A stretch of 64,000 nucleotides of DNA, from positions 1 to 64,000 of the forward strand of contig JASIAM010000312.1 of NCBI GenBank assembly GCA_030041985.1. Direction: 5' to 3'. Positions within the stretch are counted from its first letter, which is position 1. Every line of letters begins with the position of its first letter. The notes beneath the pieces were generated by a model. It made no database searches and had not been told where the DNA came from. It saw only the letters and a list, made by a program, of their open reading frames with translations. Both the position numbers and the translations under genes were made by a program. This document shows, in pieces, positions 1-9,054 of the stretch. The stretch comes from Bryobacteraceae bacterium. Its GTDB lineage: Bacteria; Acidobacteriota; Terriglobia; Bryobacterales; Bryobacteraceae.

Positions 1-68
1 TGCGTTCGACCGCGCTCGATACCAATTCCAAAAGCACGCAGAAAGTGGCGCAGGCAGTTGGTAATTAA
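1..68 (+). CDS. C-terminal tail of a gene entering from the left edge (partial)
   Basis: A reading frame is open from the left edge and ends at a TAA at 66-68. Its last residues read KSTQKVAQAVGN. Only about 22 residues are visible, so no family can be named. The frame stops just before an inverted repeat that could end its transcription. The next gene points the other way, so the two would be convergent. That this is coding is an inference from the open frame and position only. Confidence 0.3.
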   Translation, partial: RSTALDTNSKSTQKVAQAVGN

Positions 69-140
69 GCTATCAGCTTTCAGCTATCAGCTCAGGCTGA
101 CCGCGCTGCTTCAAAAGCTGAGCGCTGATTGCTGAAAGCT
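68..140. repeat. Inverted heptad-repeat element (AGCTWTC type)
   Basis: The left arm (68-95) is a run of heptads AGCTATC, AGCTTTC, AGCTATC, AGCTCAG. The right arm (116-140) is the approximate reverse complement and ends GCTGAAAGCT. The arms can fold into an imperfect stem with a loop of about 20 nt. It sits between two 3' ends, as a bidirectional terminator would. Closely similar words recur at 53476-53529 and 57411-57455. Confidence 0.75.
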
Positions 141-147
141 CCCATCC

Positions 148-1098
148 TCAAAACTTCGCCAGATTTTCGAAATCCACATTGCCCCCCGAAAGGACCACGC
201 CAACCGCCCGTATTCCCGGGGGTAATTTGTGAAACAGCACAGCCGCAGCGCCTGCAGCGCCACTCGGCTCGACCAGAATCTTCAGCCGCTCGAGCAAGAA
301 CTTCACCGTAGCCCGGATTTCGTCGTCACTCACCAAAACAATCCCTTCGGCGAGCCGCTGAAGAATCGGAAACGTCAATTCGCCCGGCTTGGGCGAGCGG
401 AGGCCATCGGCAATCGTGTGCGGTTCCACGGAAACACGCTCGCCTTGGGAAAGCGACAGAAAAGTGTCGTTTGCGCCTTCCGGCTCCGCGCCGAACACCA
501 GAATCGAAGGCTGCAATTCCCGCGCGATGGTAGCGCAACCGGAGAGCAGGCCCCCGCCACCCACCGGCGTGATCAGCGCGTCCAGAGGTCCGGTCTCCTC
601 CAGTAACTCCAGCGCCGCAGTCCCCTGCCCCGCCATGATCATGGGATGGTCGAATGGAGGCACGAGAGTAGCGTCATTCTCTTGCAGAATGGCTTCGGCG
701 ATTCGTTCGCGGCTATCGGTAAACCGGCTGTACGTGACAATGCGCGCCCCGTAAGATCGCGTTGCCTCCATTTTGGAGCGCGGCGCATCCTCGGGCATTA
801 CGATGGTCGCCGGCGAGCACACGTGGCGTGCCGCGATAGCCGTGGCCTGCGCATGATTGCCCGACGAGTACGCCACCACGCCTTTGGCCAATGCGGCCGC
901 CGGCAATGACAAAATCAGATTCGCCGCCCCGCGAATTTTAAACGCGCCGCCCTTTTGCAGATTCTCGCACTTGAAGTAAACCCGCCTTCCGGACTGGGCA
1001 TCGAATCCAGCCGAAGTCAACACCGGCGTGCGCCGAGCCAAAGGCCGGATGCGCTCCGCCGCGGCCCGCACATCCTCTGCTTGAATGGCAAGTCTCAT
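148..1098 (-). CDS. PLP-dependent threonine/serine dehydratase-like ammonia-lyase
   Basis: A 316-residue fold-type II PLP enzyme. The PLP lysine motif GGAFKIRGA is at about residues 50-58 (K54), SSGNHAQA follows, and the glycine-rich phosphate loop GGGGLLSG is further on. The family deaminates L-threonine or L-serine to 2-oxo acids, or acts on 3-hydroxyaspartate; the substrate cannot be read from sequence. It lacks the C-terminal ACT-type regulatory domain of biosynthetic IlvA, so it resembles catabolic or racemase-like members. The ATG at 1098 was chosen because the family N-terminus begins there; the frame is open further upstream but that stretch runs into repeat DNA. It is divergent from the HAD phosphatase gene, with an inverted repeat between them. 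Confidence 0.85.
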   Translation of the reverse strand: MRLAIQAEDVRAAAERIRPLARRTPVLTSAGFDAQSGRRVYFKCENLQKGGAFKIRGAANLILSLPAAALAKGVVAYSSGNHAQATAIAARHVCSPATIVMPEDAPRSKMEATRSYGARIVTYSRFTDSRERIAEAILQENDATLVPPFDHPMIMAGQGTAALELLEETGPLDALITPVGGGGLLSGCATIARELQPSILVFGAEPEGANDTFLSLSQGERVSVEPHTIADGLRSPKPGELTFPILQRLAEGIVLVSDDEIRATVKFLLERLKILVEPSGAAGAAAVLFHKLPPGIRAVGVVLSGGNVDFENLAKF

Positions 1099-1119
1099 CG
1101 GCTTTAGTTTTTCACAACT

Positions 1120-1235
1120 GAGACACCGAGGCGCAGAGAAACCCAAAAAGATTTCCCCCGCGTCCTCCGCAATCTCAGCGGCCTCAGGTTTTGACTTTAA
1201 ATTGTCCTCCTCGGTGTCTCTGTGTCTCTGTGGTG
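1120..1235. repeat. Divergent-intergenic inverted repeat with GAGACACCGAGG arms
   Basis: A perfect 12-bp inverted repeat: GAGACACCGAGG at 1120-1131 and CCTCGGTGTCTC at 1209-1220, 77 bp apart. The right arm continues as a short-period repeat (TCTCTGTG words) to about 1235. The element fills the intergenic space between the divergent dehydratase and phosphatase genes, so it may carry promoters or an operator. Its architecture matches the other inverted short-word repeats of this window, though the word differs. Confidence 0.7.
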
Positions 1236-1245
1236 CAATATCAGC

Positions 1246-1929
1246 GTGACCCATCCCGCCCTGGTTCTCTTTGATATCGACGGCACCCTGGTGCGCCGCG
1301 CAGGGCCCCATCATCGCGAAGCGCTTGTCTATGGCGTCCGGCGCGTGACGGGCCTCGAAAGCACCACCGATGGCATCCCCGTGCAGGGCATGCTCGATCC
1401 CGATATTTTGACCGTCATGCTGCGGCGCGCCGGCGCCTCGCGCGGGTTGATCCGGCAATCGATGCCGGAAATCATGCGCGCGGCCGAGCGCCATTATCTG
1501 CGCGTTTGTCCAGCTTTGCATACCAAGCACTGTCCGGGTGTCGAACCGCTACTCGACCGCCTCACGCGCCGCGGCTTGCTGCTCGGCCTGGTCACCGGGA
1601 ATCTCACGCGCATCGGCTGGCGCAAGCTCGAGCGCGCCGGCCTGCGCCGTTATTTCCGTTTCGGTGCTTTCGGCGAGATGGCCAAAACGCGGGCAGGCCT
1701 CGCGCGCCTCGCCATCCGGGAAGCGCGCCGCCGCGGTTGGATCGCCCGCGAATCACCCATCACCTTGGTCGGCGATGCTCCCGCGGATATCCTGGCCGCG
1801 CGCGCCAACCACATTCGCGTGATCGCCGTCCGCACGGGCATTACACCGCCCGAGGAATTGCGCGCGCTGGCCCCGGATTTCCTCCTGGGCAACCTGCGGC
1901 ATCTGCGGCTGCGCATGGTGGAACAATAA
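1246..1929 (+). CDS. HAD-superfamily phosphatase (phosphoglycolate phosphatase-like)
   Basis: A 227-residue haloacid dehalogenase-type hydrolase. Motif I is FDIDGTL near the N-terminus with both catalytic aspartates, motif II is the TGN segment, and motif IV is GDAPADI. The cap between motifs I and II is helical, as in phosphoglycolate and beta-phosphoglucomutase-like members. The likely reaction is dephosphorylation of a small phosphorylated metabolite; the substrate is unknown. I start at the GTG at 1246 because the in-frame GTG at 1222 lies inside repeat DNA. It is followed after 4 bp by the first KdpD-like gene, so the two are probably co-transcribed. Confidence 0.8.
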   Translation: MTHPALVLFDIDGTLVRRAGPHHREALVYGVRRVTGLESTTDGIPVQGMLDPDILTVMLRRAGASRGLIRQSMPEIMRAAERHYLRVCPALHTKHCPGVEPLLDRLTRRGLLLGLVTGNLTRIGWRKLERAGLRRYFRFGAFGEMAKTRAGLARLAIREARRRGWIARESPITLVGDAPADILAARANHIRVIAVRTGITPPEELRALAPDFLLGNLRHLRLRMVEQ

Positions 1930-1933
1930 AATC

Positions 1934-3028
1934 ATGGTTCGCGATTCCCCGCCCCGCAAAACACCCGAACAGCTCCTGCGCGAGTGCCAGGCCGAGGAGG
2001 CGGCGGCAATCAAAGGACACCTGAAGATTTTTCTGGGCTATGCTTCCGGCGTGGGCAAAACGTTTCGGATGCTGGACGAAGCCCGGCGGCGGCGCGAGCG
2101 CGGCCAGGATATCGTAGTGGGCGCTGTACAGCCGCGCGTGCGGCCTGAAGAGCAAGCACTCCTGGCCAAGTTGGAGGTAATGCCTCTCAAAACTCTGAAT
2201 GGTGGCCATACGATGGATGTGGAGGCCCTCCTGCGCCGCCATCCCACCGTGTGCTTTATTGACGGACTGGCTTACAATAATCCGCCCGGCGCCCGCAACC
2301 CCACGCGCTGGCAGGATGCCGAAGAGCTTCTGTGCGCCGGCATCAAAGTGATCGCCTCGATCAATATCCAATATGTCGCTGAGCTTGGCGAAGCTGTGGA
2401 GGCCATTACCGGAAAGCACGTCCAGGACACCGTCCCGGTGTCTTTTATTCAGAGCGCCGATGAAATTGAAATTGTGGACGCCGCGCCGGAGGAACCGATC
2501 GAACGGCCGCCGGAAGAAGCGGCCAGCGCCGCCGAACGCGCGGGGCGCCTTTCGCGGCTGCGCGAACTGGCGCTGCTGCTCACCGCCGATGTGGTGGATG
2601 AGCAGCTCAATCATTACCTCGAATCGCACGGTATCCGGCAAAACTTCGGGGCGCATGAGCGCATTCTGGTGTGTGTTACTCCCCGCGCCAATGCTCGTGA
2701 GATGATTGAGACTGCCCGGGTGATGTCGGACCGGTTTCATGGCGAGCTGCTGGTGGCCTACGTCCGCCAGCCGGAGATTTCCCCCGCCGATAAAGCTGCG
2801 CTGGAGGAGAAGCTCGAAATGGCCCGCGCCGTTTCCGCCCGGATCGTAATTCTGGAAGGCGACAACCCCGTCCAGGCCATTCTGGATTTCGCCTCCAAAG
2901 GCGGTGTTACGCAAATCTTTATCGGACATAGCCAGCGTAACGGAATCTGGTCGAATGTCTGGGGCAACCCCGTGGACAAACTGCTGCGCGGCGCGCACGG
3001 CATGGATGTCCGCGTGTTTCCCCAATAG
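1934..3028 (+). CDS. KdpD N-terminal sensor/Usp-like protein without kinase, copy 1 (degenerate)
   Basis: A 364-residue protein matching only the cytoplasmic N-terminal half of the potassium sensor kinase KdpD. A KdpD-type P-loop (GYASGVGKT, residues 35-43) opens the first domain and a universal-stress-like domain fills the C-terminal third. No membrane helices, HisKA or ATPase module follow. The family motif after the Walker B aspartate (usually like DELAHTN) reads IDGLAYNN at about residues 108-115: the acidic residue after the Asp is Gly and the His is Tyr, so nucleotide hydrolysis is doubtful. It lies in a probable operon with the HAD gene and KdpD-like copy 2. A potassium or cyclic-di-AMP sensing role is known for KdpD relatives but is inference here. 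No kdpFABC genes are in the window. Confidence 0.8.
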   Translation: MVRDSPPRKTPEQLLRECQAEEAAAIKGHLKIFLGYASGVGKTFRMLDEARRRRERGQDIVVGAVQPRVRPEEQALLAKLEVMPLKTLNGGHTMDVEALLRRHPTVCFIDGLAYNNPPGARNPTRWQDAEELLCAGIKVIASINIQYVAELGEAVEAITGKHVQDTVPVSFIQSADEIEIVDAAPEEPIERPPEEAASAAERAGRLSRLRELALLLTADVVDEQLNHYLESHGIRQNFGAHERILVCVTPRANAREMIETARVMSDRFHGELLVAYVRQPEISPADKAALEEKLEMARAVSARIVILEGDNPVQAILDFASKGGVTQIFIGHSQRNGIWSNVWGNPVDKLLRGAHGMDVRVFPQ

Positions 3029-3045
3029 GACCGTGCGAACGCACA

Positions 3046-4170
3046 ATGGCGGATGCGCGGCGGGGCAGATTGAAAATCTATATGGGCTATGCCGCGGGCG
3101 TCGGCAAAACCTATCAGATGCTGGTGGATGCCCAGGATTTGAAGGCCCGGGGCGTGGATGTCGTAGTCGGCTACTTCGAACCGCATTCGCGCCAGGACAC
3201 GATCGCGAAGCTCGACGGGCTGGAGGTTGTGCCGCGCAAAAAAATCGAGTACCGCGGCTCGGTCTTCGAAGAGATGGACACCGATGCCATCCTGGCGAGA
3301 CAGCCGGAGTGCTGTGCGGTGGATGAGTTTCCGCACACCAACGTGCCCGGCTCGCCGCACGCCAAACGGTGGGAAGATGTGCAGGTCCTGCTCGATGCCG
3401 GAATCGATGTCCTCACCACCATGAACATCCAGCACCTGGAGAGCTTGAACGACCAGGTATGGCACATCACCGGGATTCGCGTCCGCGAGACCATCCCGGA
3501 CCCGGTAGTGCAACAGGCCGATGAAGTCGTGATGATCGATTTGACCCCCCGGGCCCTGTTGCACCGCCTCGCACGCGGGGTCATCTATAGCCGCGAAAAG
3601 GCGGAGCAGGCCAGGAACAATTTCTTTCGGGAATCGACCCTGGTGGCGCTGCGCGAACTGGCGCTGCGGGAAACCGCCCATGAAGTCGTGCATCGCGGCG
3701 CTGCCGACGGTATCGCGCAGCCGGTCGAGGCCACGGGATCGATACCCGGTGCCTTGGTCCATCACAAATTGTTGGTGCTGGTAACTCCGGACCCTACCAG
3801 CGCCATGGTCATTCGCCGCGCCAAGCGCATCGGCGATTTCCTGGACGCCGAATGTTTCGCCGTTGCCGTGCAGCCTTCCGGCGACCTGGCGGGCCTGCCG
3901 CAGCCCGAGCGCGAGGCCGTCGCGCAGCACCTCAATTTCGCCCGTAATCTGCACATTGAAACGCGCATCCTGGAGGGCAGCGATGTCGCAGCCGCGCTAG
4001 TGGATTTTGCCCGCCGCAATCAGATTACCCAGATCTTCCTAGCCAGGCCCAAAGAACATCACTGGTCGCTGCCGTTGTTTTCCCGCGATCTGGTGCAAAG
4101 AATTGTGAATATCGCGAGAGACATGCAGATCGTGGTGGTGGCGGAGCGCGAGCCTTTTCAATCCCAGTGA
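3046..4170 (+). CDS. KdpD N-terminal sensor/Usp-like protein without kinase, copy 2
   Basis: A 374-residue paralogue of the preceding gene, 17 bp downstream. The P-loop GYAAGVGKT is at residues 14-22 and the conserved VDEFPHTNVPGS motif is intact, unlike copy 1. The universal-stress-like domain covers roughly residues 240-370. As in copy 1 there are no transmembrane helices and no histidine kinase module, so it cannot phosphorylate KdpE by itself. One intact and one degenerate copy in tandem suggest a hetero-oligomer or division of labour, which is inference. It ends 12 bp from the convergent TIR gene. Confidence 0.85.
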   Translation: MADARRGRLKIYMGYAAGVGKTYQMLVDAQDLKARGVDVVVGYFEPHSRQDTIAKLDGLEVVPRKKIEYRGSVFEEMDTDAILARQPECCAVDEFPHTNVPGSPHAKRWEDVQVLLDAGIDVLTTMNIQHLESLNDQVWHITGIRVRETIPDPVVQQADEVVMIDLTPRALLHRLARGVIYSREKAEQARNNFFRESTLVALRELALRETAHEVVHRGAADGIAQPVEATGSIPGALVHHKLLVLVTPDPTSAMVIRRAKRIGDFLDAECFAVAVQPSGDLAGLPQPEREAVAQHLNFARNLHIETRILEGSDVAAALVDFARRNQITQIFLARPKEHHWSLPLFSRDLVQRIVNIARDMQIVVVAEREPFQSQ

Positions 4171-4182
4171 TGTTCGTACGGC

Positions 4183-4737
4183 TCAATCGCTATGACGGCT
4201 TCGCCGGCGAAGAGCCGCCGCCAATCGGCGCACACCGCGCTCCCGGTCGGGGAACAGATCGATATATTGCAACTCGCGCTCGACCGCGCGCGGCACACGG
4301 CAGCCGTCGAGGCGCAGGGGCACTATAAAGATGTCATCCAATGGCACGCGGCGCGCGCAATCCAAAGCGTAGCGGATTTCGGCTTGAAAACCTCCTCGCT
4401 TGGTTACCGAATGAGTGGAAAAACAGGCCAGGAAAAAATCGGAATTTTCGATTGCGGCTTCAATTGCCCGCGGCCAATTTTGCCCCGGCAGCAATTTGCG
4501 AACGTCCATCCACGGACTGAACCCTTCCGCCTCGAGCGCGTTGTAAAGCCATTCCGCCATTGACCGGTCCTCCTCCACATAGGCCAGGAAGACCTGCGGC
4601 AGCCTCGGTTCGAAGCGGCAACCAAGGGCGGCATCCGGATAAAACACTCCCAATCCGTCGATTTCCACCGCGGCGCCGCGGGTCAATGCACGAATCACAA
4701 TCCCGGCCAGTTCGTGTGCCGTGGAGCAATCACTCAT
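4183..4737 (-). CDS. TIR-domain protein with an HU-like N-terminal segment
   Basis: A 184-residue protein. Residues 1-48 resemble the middle of HU/IHF proteins: a helix, then a segment with VEIDGLGVFYPD that parallels the HU 'valine-x-leucine-x-glycine-phenylalanine-glycine' turn. Residues about 49-150 form a TIR domain: VFLAYVEEDR (first strand), the WMDVRKLLPGQNW loop, and FSTHSVTKRGGFQAEI carrying a glutamate where NAD-cleaving TIR domains have their catalytic Glu. Bacterial TIR domains commonly act as NADases or signal-nucleotide synthases in antiphage defence. The ATG at 4737 overlaps the stop of the upstream HU-like gene by 8 bp (ATGAGTGA), implying translational coupling. The HU resemblance is by eye and less certain than the TIR call. 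Confidence 0.75.
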   Translation of the reverse strand: MSDCSTAHELAGIVIRALTRGAAVEIDGLGVFYPDAALGCRFEPRLPQVFLAYVEEDRSMAEWLYNALEAEGFSPWMDVRKLLPGQNWPRAIEAAIENSDFFLACFSTHSVTKRGGFQAEIRYALDCARRVPLDDIFIVPLRLDGCRVPRAVERELQYIDLFPDRERGVRRLAAALRRRSRHSD

Positions 4738-4939
4738 CGGCTTGGCGAGCCTCCTGCTCGAAGCTGATTTTGCCATCGCGCCCCACGCGAAATTTGCCGA
4801 GGCCCGGCAAGGGAGCCTCCTGGCCGTGACGCAATTTTTTCAGGATCTGGTTCACCATGCGGTCCAGCCGGTCCGCCGCCTCCGCTTCACTGACACCGGC
4901 GCGCCGAGCCATTCGTTTCGCCAGTTCCGGCTTCTTCAT
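4730..4939 (-). CDS. Truncated HU-like protein, coupled to the TIR gene
   Basis: A 69-residue protein starting MKKPELAKRMARRAGVSE, which parallels the helix-turn-helix start of HU (K-x-E-L-x-x-x-x-A-x-x-x-G-x-S). It continues through PLPGLGKFRV, the counterpart of the HU turn before the DNA-binding beta arms, and ends soon after, so the long minor-groove-inserting arms are missing. It could still dimerise through the helical part. It overlaps the downstream HU/TIR gene, whose own N-terminus also looks HU-derived, so the two could form a mixed dimer. Function is inference. Confidence 0.7.
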   Translation of the reverse strand: MKKPELAKRMARRAGVSEAEAADRLDRMVNQILKKLRHGQEAPLPGLGKFRVGRDGKISFEQEARQADE

Positions 4940-5154
4940 CCGGCCATCACTCTAGCAGCCTGGCACGCCGAAGTACTCCCCCCAAACTGACTAAGCTCAT
5001 GGAAATACAGACAATTCCGCATCGTATCAAATCGGAAATTGCTGTGACTCGCACGAAATGAATTGATTTTAATTGGCGTTTAAGACAGAGTTCATCTGTA
5101 GCTCGTTACTATAGCGAAAGACGGCGTAAACGTCGCAAATCAAAGGAGAGAAGC

Positions 5155-5310
5155 ATGAAGAAACTGTTGACGCTAATGTTGGGTGCGGGACTGGCCTTAG
5201 GCACCGTCAGTATGACATTTGGCCAGGATCAGCCCAAAGATGGCACCACCACCAAGAAAAAAGGGAAGAAAAAGAAGAGCACCGACGAGCCCAAGAAAGA
5301 CCTCCGCTAG
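5155..5310 (+). CDS. Small exported lysine-rich protein
   Basis: A 51-residue protein. The N-terminus MKKLLTLMLGAGLALG continues to ...TFGQ and is a typical signal peptide. The mature part of about 27 residues is very basic and hydrophilic, with the run KKKGKKKK. A strong ribosome binding site (AAAGGAGAG, 5142-5150) lies just before the ATG at 5155. No family is recognised. A periplasmic or surface polycation role is only a guess. Confidence 0.6.
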   Translation: MKKLLTLMLGAGLALGTVSMTFGQDQPKDGTTTKKKGKKKKSTDEPKKDLR

Positions 5311-5536
5311 AATCTTTATTAATCTTGCCGGGAAGCCGCGCGGGTGCCTTTCGAGGCTTGGCAGATCCTGCGCGGCTGCTTGGTTGTCCTCCCTTCCAGT
5401 CAACTTTTTCCCATTTCTCTATTGCGACGCATCTCTCTCGAATGAAGGCCGTCCATCGGTGCTTCCGAGCAAAGGTGTAACCTAATCGTTGAGGTGATGC
5501 GCCCACTTAGAAGTACGCCTCGACTGGAGAACCGCT

Positions 5537-6688
5537 ATGAAAATCCTGGCCACGACCGTATCGCTTGCCTTTTTTGCTTTGGCTGGTTTAGCGCCGGCAC
5601 AAACGCAGCCCGCCACTGACCGTGCTCTCGGTGCCGTCACCGCGATCGATGCTCAAAACCATAGCGTCGTTATCAAAGAAGATAAAGGCGACTCCGTAAT
5701 GATCATTGTCGCCGACAAGACATTTCTGCTCCGTCTGCCTCCCGGAGAAACTGACGTGAAGAAGGCGGCCAAGATCAATTTTGCCGATATCGGCGTGGGC
5801 GATCGCCTGGTGGCTGCGGGCACGAAAACCGGAGATAAGCTGGAAGCCCGCACTGTGATGATCATGAGTAAGTCGGACATCGCGCAGCAGCAGCAGAAAG
5901 AGCAGGAGGAATGGCAAAAGCGCGGACTGAACGGCACCGTGGCCAGTGTGGCCCCCGAGCAGAAGAATTTTGTGGTTACTGCCGGCGACAAGAAATACAC
6001 CGTGACTGCCACGGATAAGACCGACTACCGCCGTTATGCCGCCGACTCCGCCGAGTATAGCGACTCCAAGCCCAGCACGCTGGCGGATATGAAAACCGGC
6101 GACCAGGTGCGGGTGCTGTGGGCCTCTAAAGACGATACGGCTGCTACCGCCACCGCCGAGCGCGTGGTTTATGGCACGTTCACTCGTGTTGCCGGCCTCA
6201 TTACCTCGATCAATGCCGAGACCGGCGAGATCAAGCTCTCCGATCTGTTTAACAAGAAGCCGGTCACCATTGAAGTGACTGCGAAATCTACGGCGCACCG
6301 GCTTCCGGAAGATATGGCCAACCAGATTGCGCGGCGCTTCAAACCGCGCGACGATGCGGATGGAGGGGGCCGTGCGGGACGCGGCGACTTCGCCGGACGC
6401 GGCGCCGGGAACGGCGAAGGGCGCGGCGGCTTCGCGCGAAACAGAAACCTGGATCTCAGTCAGATTACCGCCCGCCTTCCTGCCATCCCGATTAGCGAAC
6501 TAAAGACCGGTAGCGCAATTATTCTCACGGGCACCCCGCAGGCCGATGCCTCGCATGTCACCGCGGTCACCATCATCGCCGGTATTGAACCGATCGTCAC
6601 GGCTGGCGCTCCGGTGGTGCGTGACCTGATTGGCGGATGGAACCTGGGTGGCGGCGGCGGTGGCGGCGAAGGCGGCGGAGATCAATAA
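5537..6688 (+). CDS. Exported DUF5666-like beta-rich repeat protein with Gly-rich tail
   Basis: A 383-residue protein with a signal peptide (MKILATTVSLAFFALAGLAPAQ). The mature part contains three similar modules of the kind found in DUF5666 proteins, around residues 30-110, 130-210 and 215-340, each with the pattern 'G-x-V-x-x-I-D... D-I-x-x-G-D-x-V'. Residues about 273-305 form an Arg/Gly-rich linker and the C-terminus is a glycine run (GGGGGGGEGGG). It is probably periplasmic or surface-associated. No enzyme motif is visible. It lies between the two TIR loci but in opposite orientation to both, so it is probably not part of either system. Confidence 0.65.
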   Translation: MKILATTVSLAFFALAGLAPAQTQPATDRALGAVTAIDAQNHSVVIKEDKGDSVMIIVADKTFLLRLPPGETDVKKAAKINFADIGVGDRLVAAGTKTGDKLEARTVMIMSKSDIAQQQQKEQEEWQKRGLNGTVASVAPEQKNFVVTAGDKKYTVTATDKTDYRRYAADSAEYSDSKPSTLADMKTGDQVRVLWASKDDTAATATAERVVYGTFTRVAGLITSINAETGEIKLSDLFNKKPVTIEVTAKSTAHRLPEDMANQIARRFKPRDDADGGGRAGRGDFAGRGAGNGEGRGGFARNRNLDLSQITARLPAIPISELKTGSAIILTGTPQADASHVTAVTIIAGIEPIVTAGAPVVRDLIGGWNLGGGGGGGEGGGDQ

Positions 6689-6692
6689 CCGC

Positions 6693-7694
6693 TCAAAACA
6701 ACATTAATTGTGTTGCGGGCTCCGGCCCGTAATAGAACCGCAGTGCGTTGGCCTCTTCGATGCGCCCCCAATGCTCGCAGATCCAGGTCAACTCGCGGGC
6801 ACAAGCTTCCGGCGCAGTCTCTGCGTCCAGCAGCCGATGCAGCAGTTCGTAAGCTTCTGCATAACGCCGCATCGCGGCTAGCTCCCGCGCATATTTGAAT
6901 GATTCCGGCGTTTGTGCAATCTGAACCGGGTCCTCGGTGATGAGTGTCGAGGTCCTGCCGCTGGGGGTCAGCGCATCCGCAAATTCCGGGTGCGGTGCAT
7001 CCAACACCAGCAGGCAGCGGCGCTCGGCCAACAGATTGCGGATTCGCATGCAGTTCTCTTCGGCGACACCGTCCAGCGCCACTCCGGCTTGCGCGCCCAG
7101 TTCACCGGAAAGCTGTGCCAGGCTGCGCCTATGCCCAGGGACCCAGAAAACGGTTTCAAACTCTTCGGCAGCTTCGCGAGCGAACCGCGCTGCCCTTTCG
7201 CCGGCAATCCGCTCTACGCCCGCACGGTCGGCGATTTCCCGGTAGAGCGGCTCCAAATCGCGCGAAAATGCGGTACTGGGCGGGAGGCCAGGCTCGCGGC
7301 GTCTCTGCCAAAACCAACGCTTCACCAAGCGCATCGCCAACCGGCGATTCTGCGACGCGTCAAAGAAATTGCGGCGCCGCCACACCTCGGGAAACGGGCA
7401 CTCCTCTAACAAAATCGCGGCAATCTCGGCATTTGCATCGCGCGCCTGGTCCACCAGCACAGGCTCCCAGTCCTGCCGCGGCCGGCGCATCGGCCAGGAA
7501 GCACTGGAAAGCAATAGAATTAGGATATCGGCGGCCAGCCCTTCTTGGGCTTTGTTGAGCAAATCGCCGCCGGCCGCCATCAGCCCATCCCCGCTGTAGC
7601 ACGTCACATCACAACCGAACTCCAAAAAATCGGCCAGCTCACAGGCAAACTCATGGTCCGGGGCCGCGTGGGCGAGAAAGAGTGTGGTCTTCAA
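6693..7694 (-). CDS. TIR-domain protein fused to a degenerate NB-ARC/STAND-like module
   Basis: A 333-residue protein. Residues 1-130 are a TIR-type domain (TLFLAHAAPDHEFACELADFL..., then LILLLSSASW). Residues about 165-265 follow the pattern of STAND NTPases: ETVFWVPGHRRSLAQLSGEL, then CLLVLDAP (Walker B-like) and STLITED (sensor-like). The expected Walker A GGVGKTTLA is replaced by AGVERIAGE just before, so the lysine is lost and NTP binding is doubtful. The C-terminal 70 residues look helical and TPR-like. The start appears to be TTG at 7694, with no clear ribosome binding site. An immune or cell-death role is inferred from the TIR plus NB architecture. Confidence 0.7.
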   Translation of the reverse strand: MKTTLFLAHAAPDHEFACELADFLEFGCDVTCYSGDGLMAAGGDLLNKAQEGLAADILILLLSSASWPMRRPRQDWEPVLVDQARDANAEIAAILLEECPFPEVWRRRNFFDASQNRRLAMRLVKRWFWQRRREPGLPPSTAFSRDLEPLYREIADRAGVERIAGERAARFAREAAEEFETVFWVPGHRRSLAQLSGELGAQAGVALDGVAEENCMRIRNLLAERRCLLVLDAPHPEFADALTPSGRTSTLITEDPVQIAQTPESFKYARELAAMRRYAEAYELLHRLLDAETAPEACARELTWICEHWGRIEEANALRFYYGPEPATQLMLF

Positions 7695-7764
7695 GACTAT
7701 GAGTGTACCCGGTTGCCGCGCCCCGCCTGAATGCTAAAATTGAAGCTCTCTCCCGGAGGAAATC

Positions 7765-9030
<1,266 letters not shown>

Positions 9031-9054
9031 GGCCCCAACCGGGCACGCTCCCGC

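Noticed and set aside
1841-3954. Long open frames antisense to the two KdpD-like genes
   Set aside because: They are shadows of codon bias in high-G+C DNA; the sense frames carry clear domain motifs.
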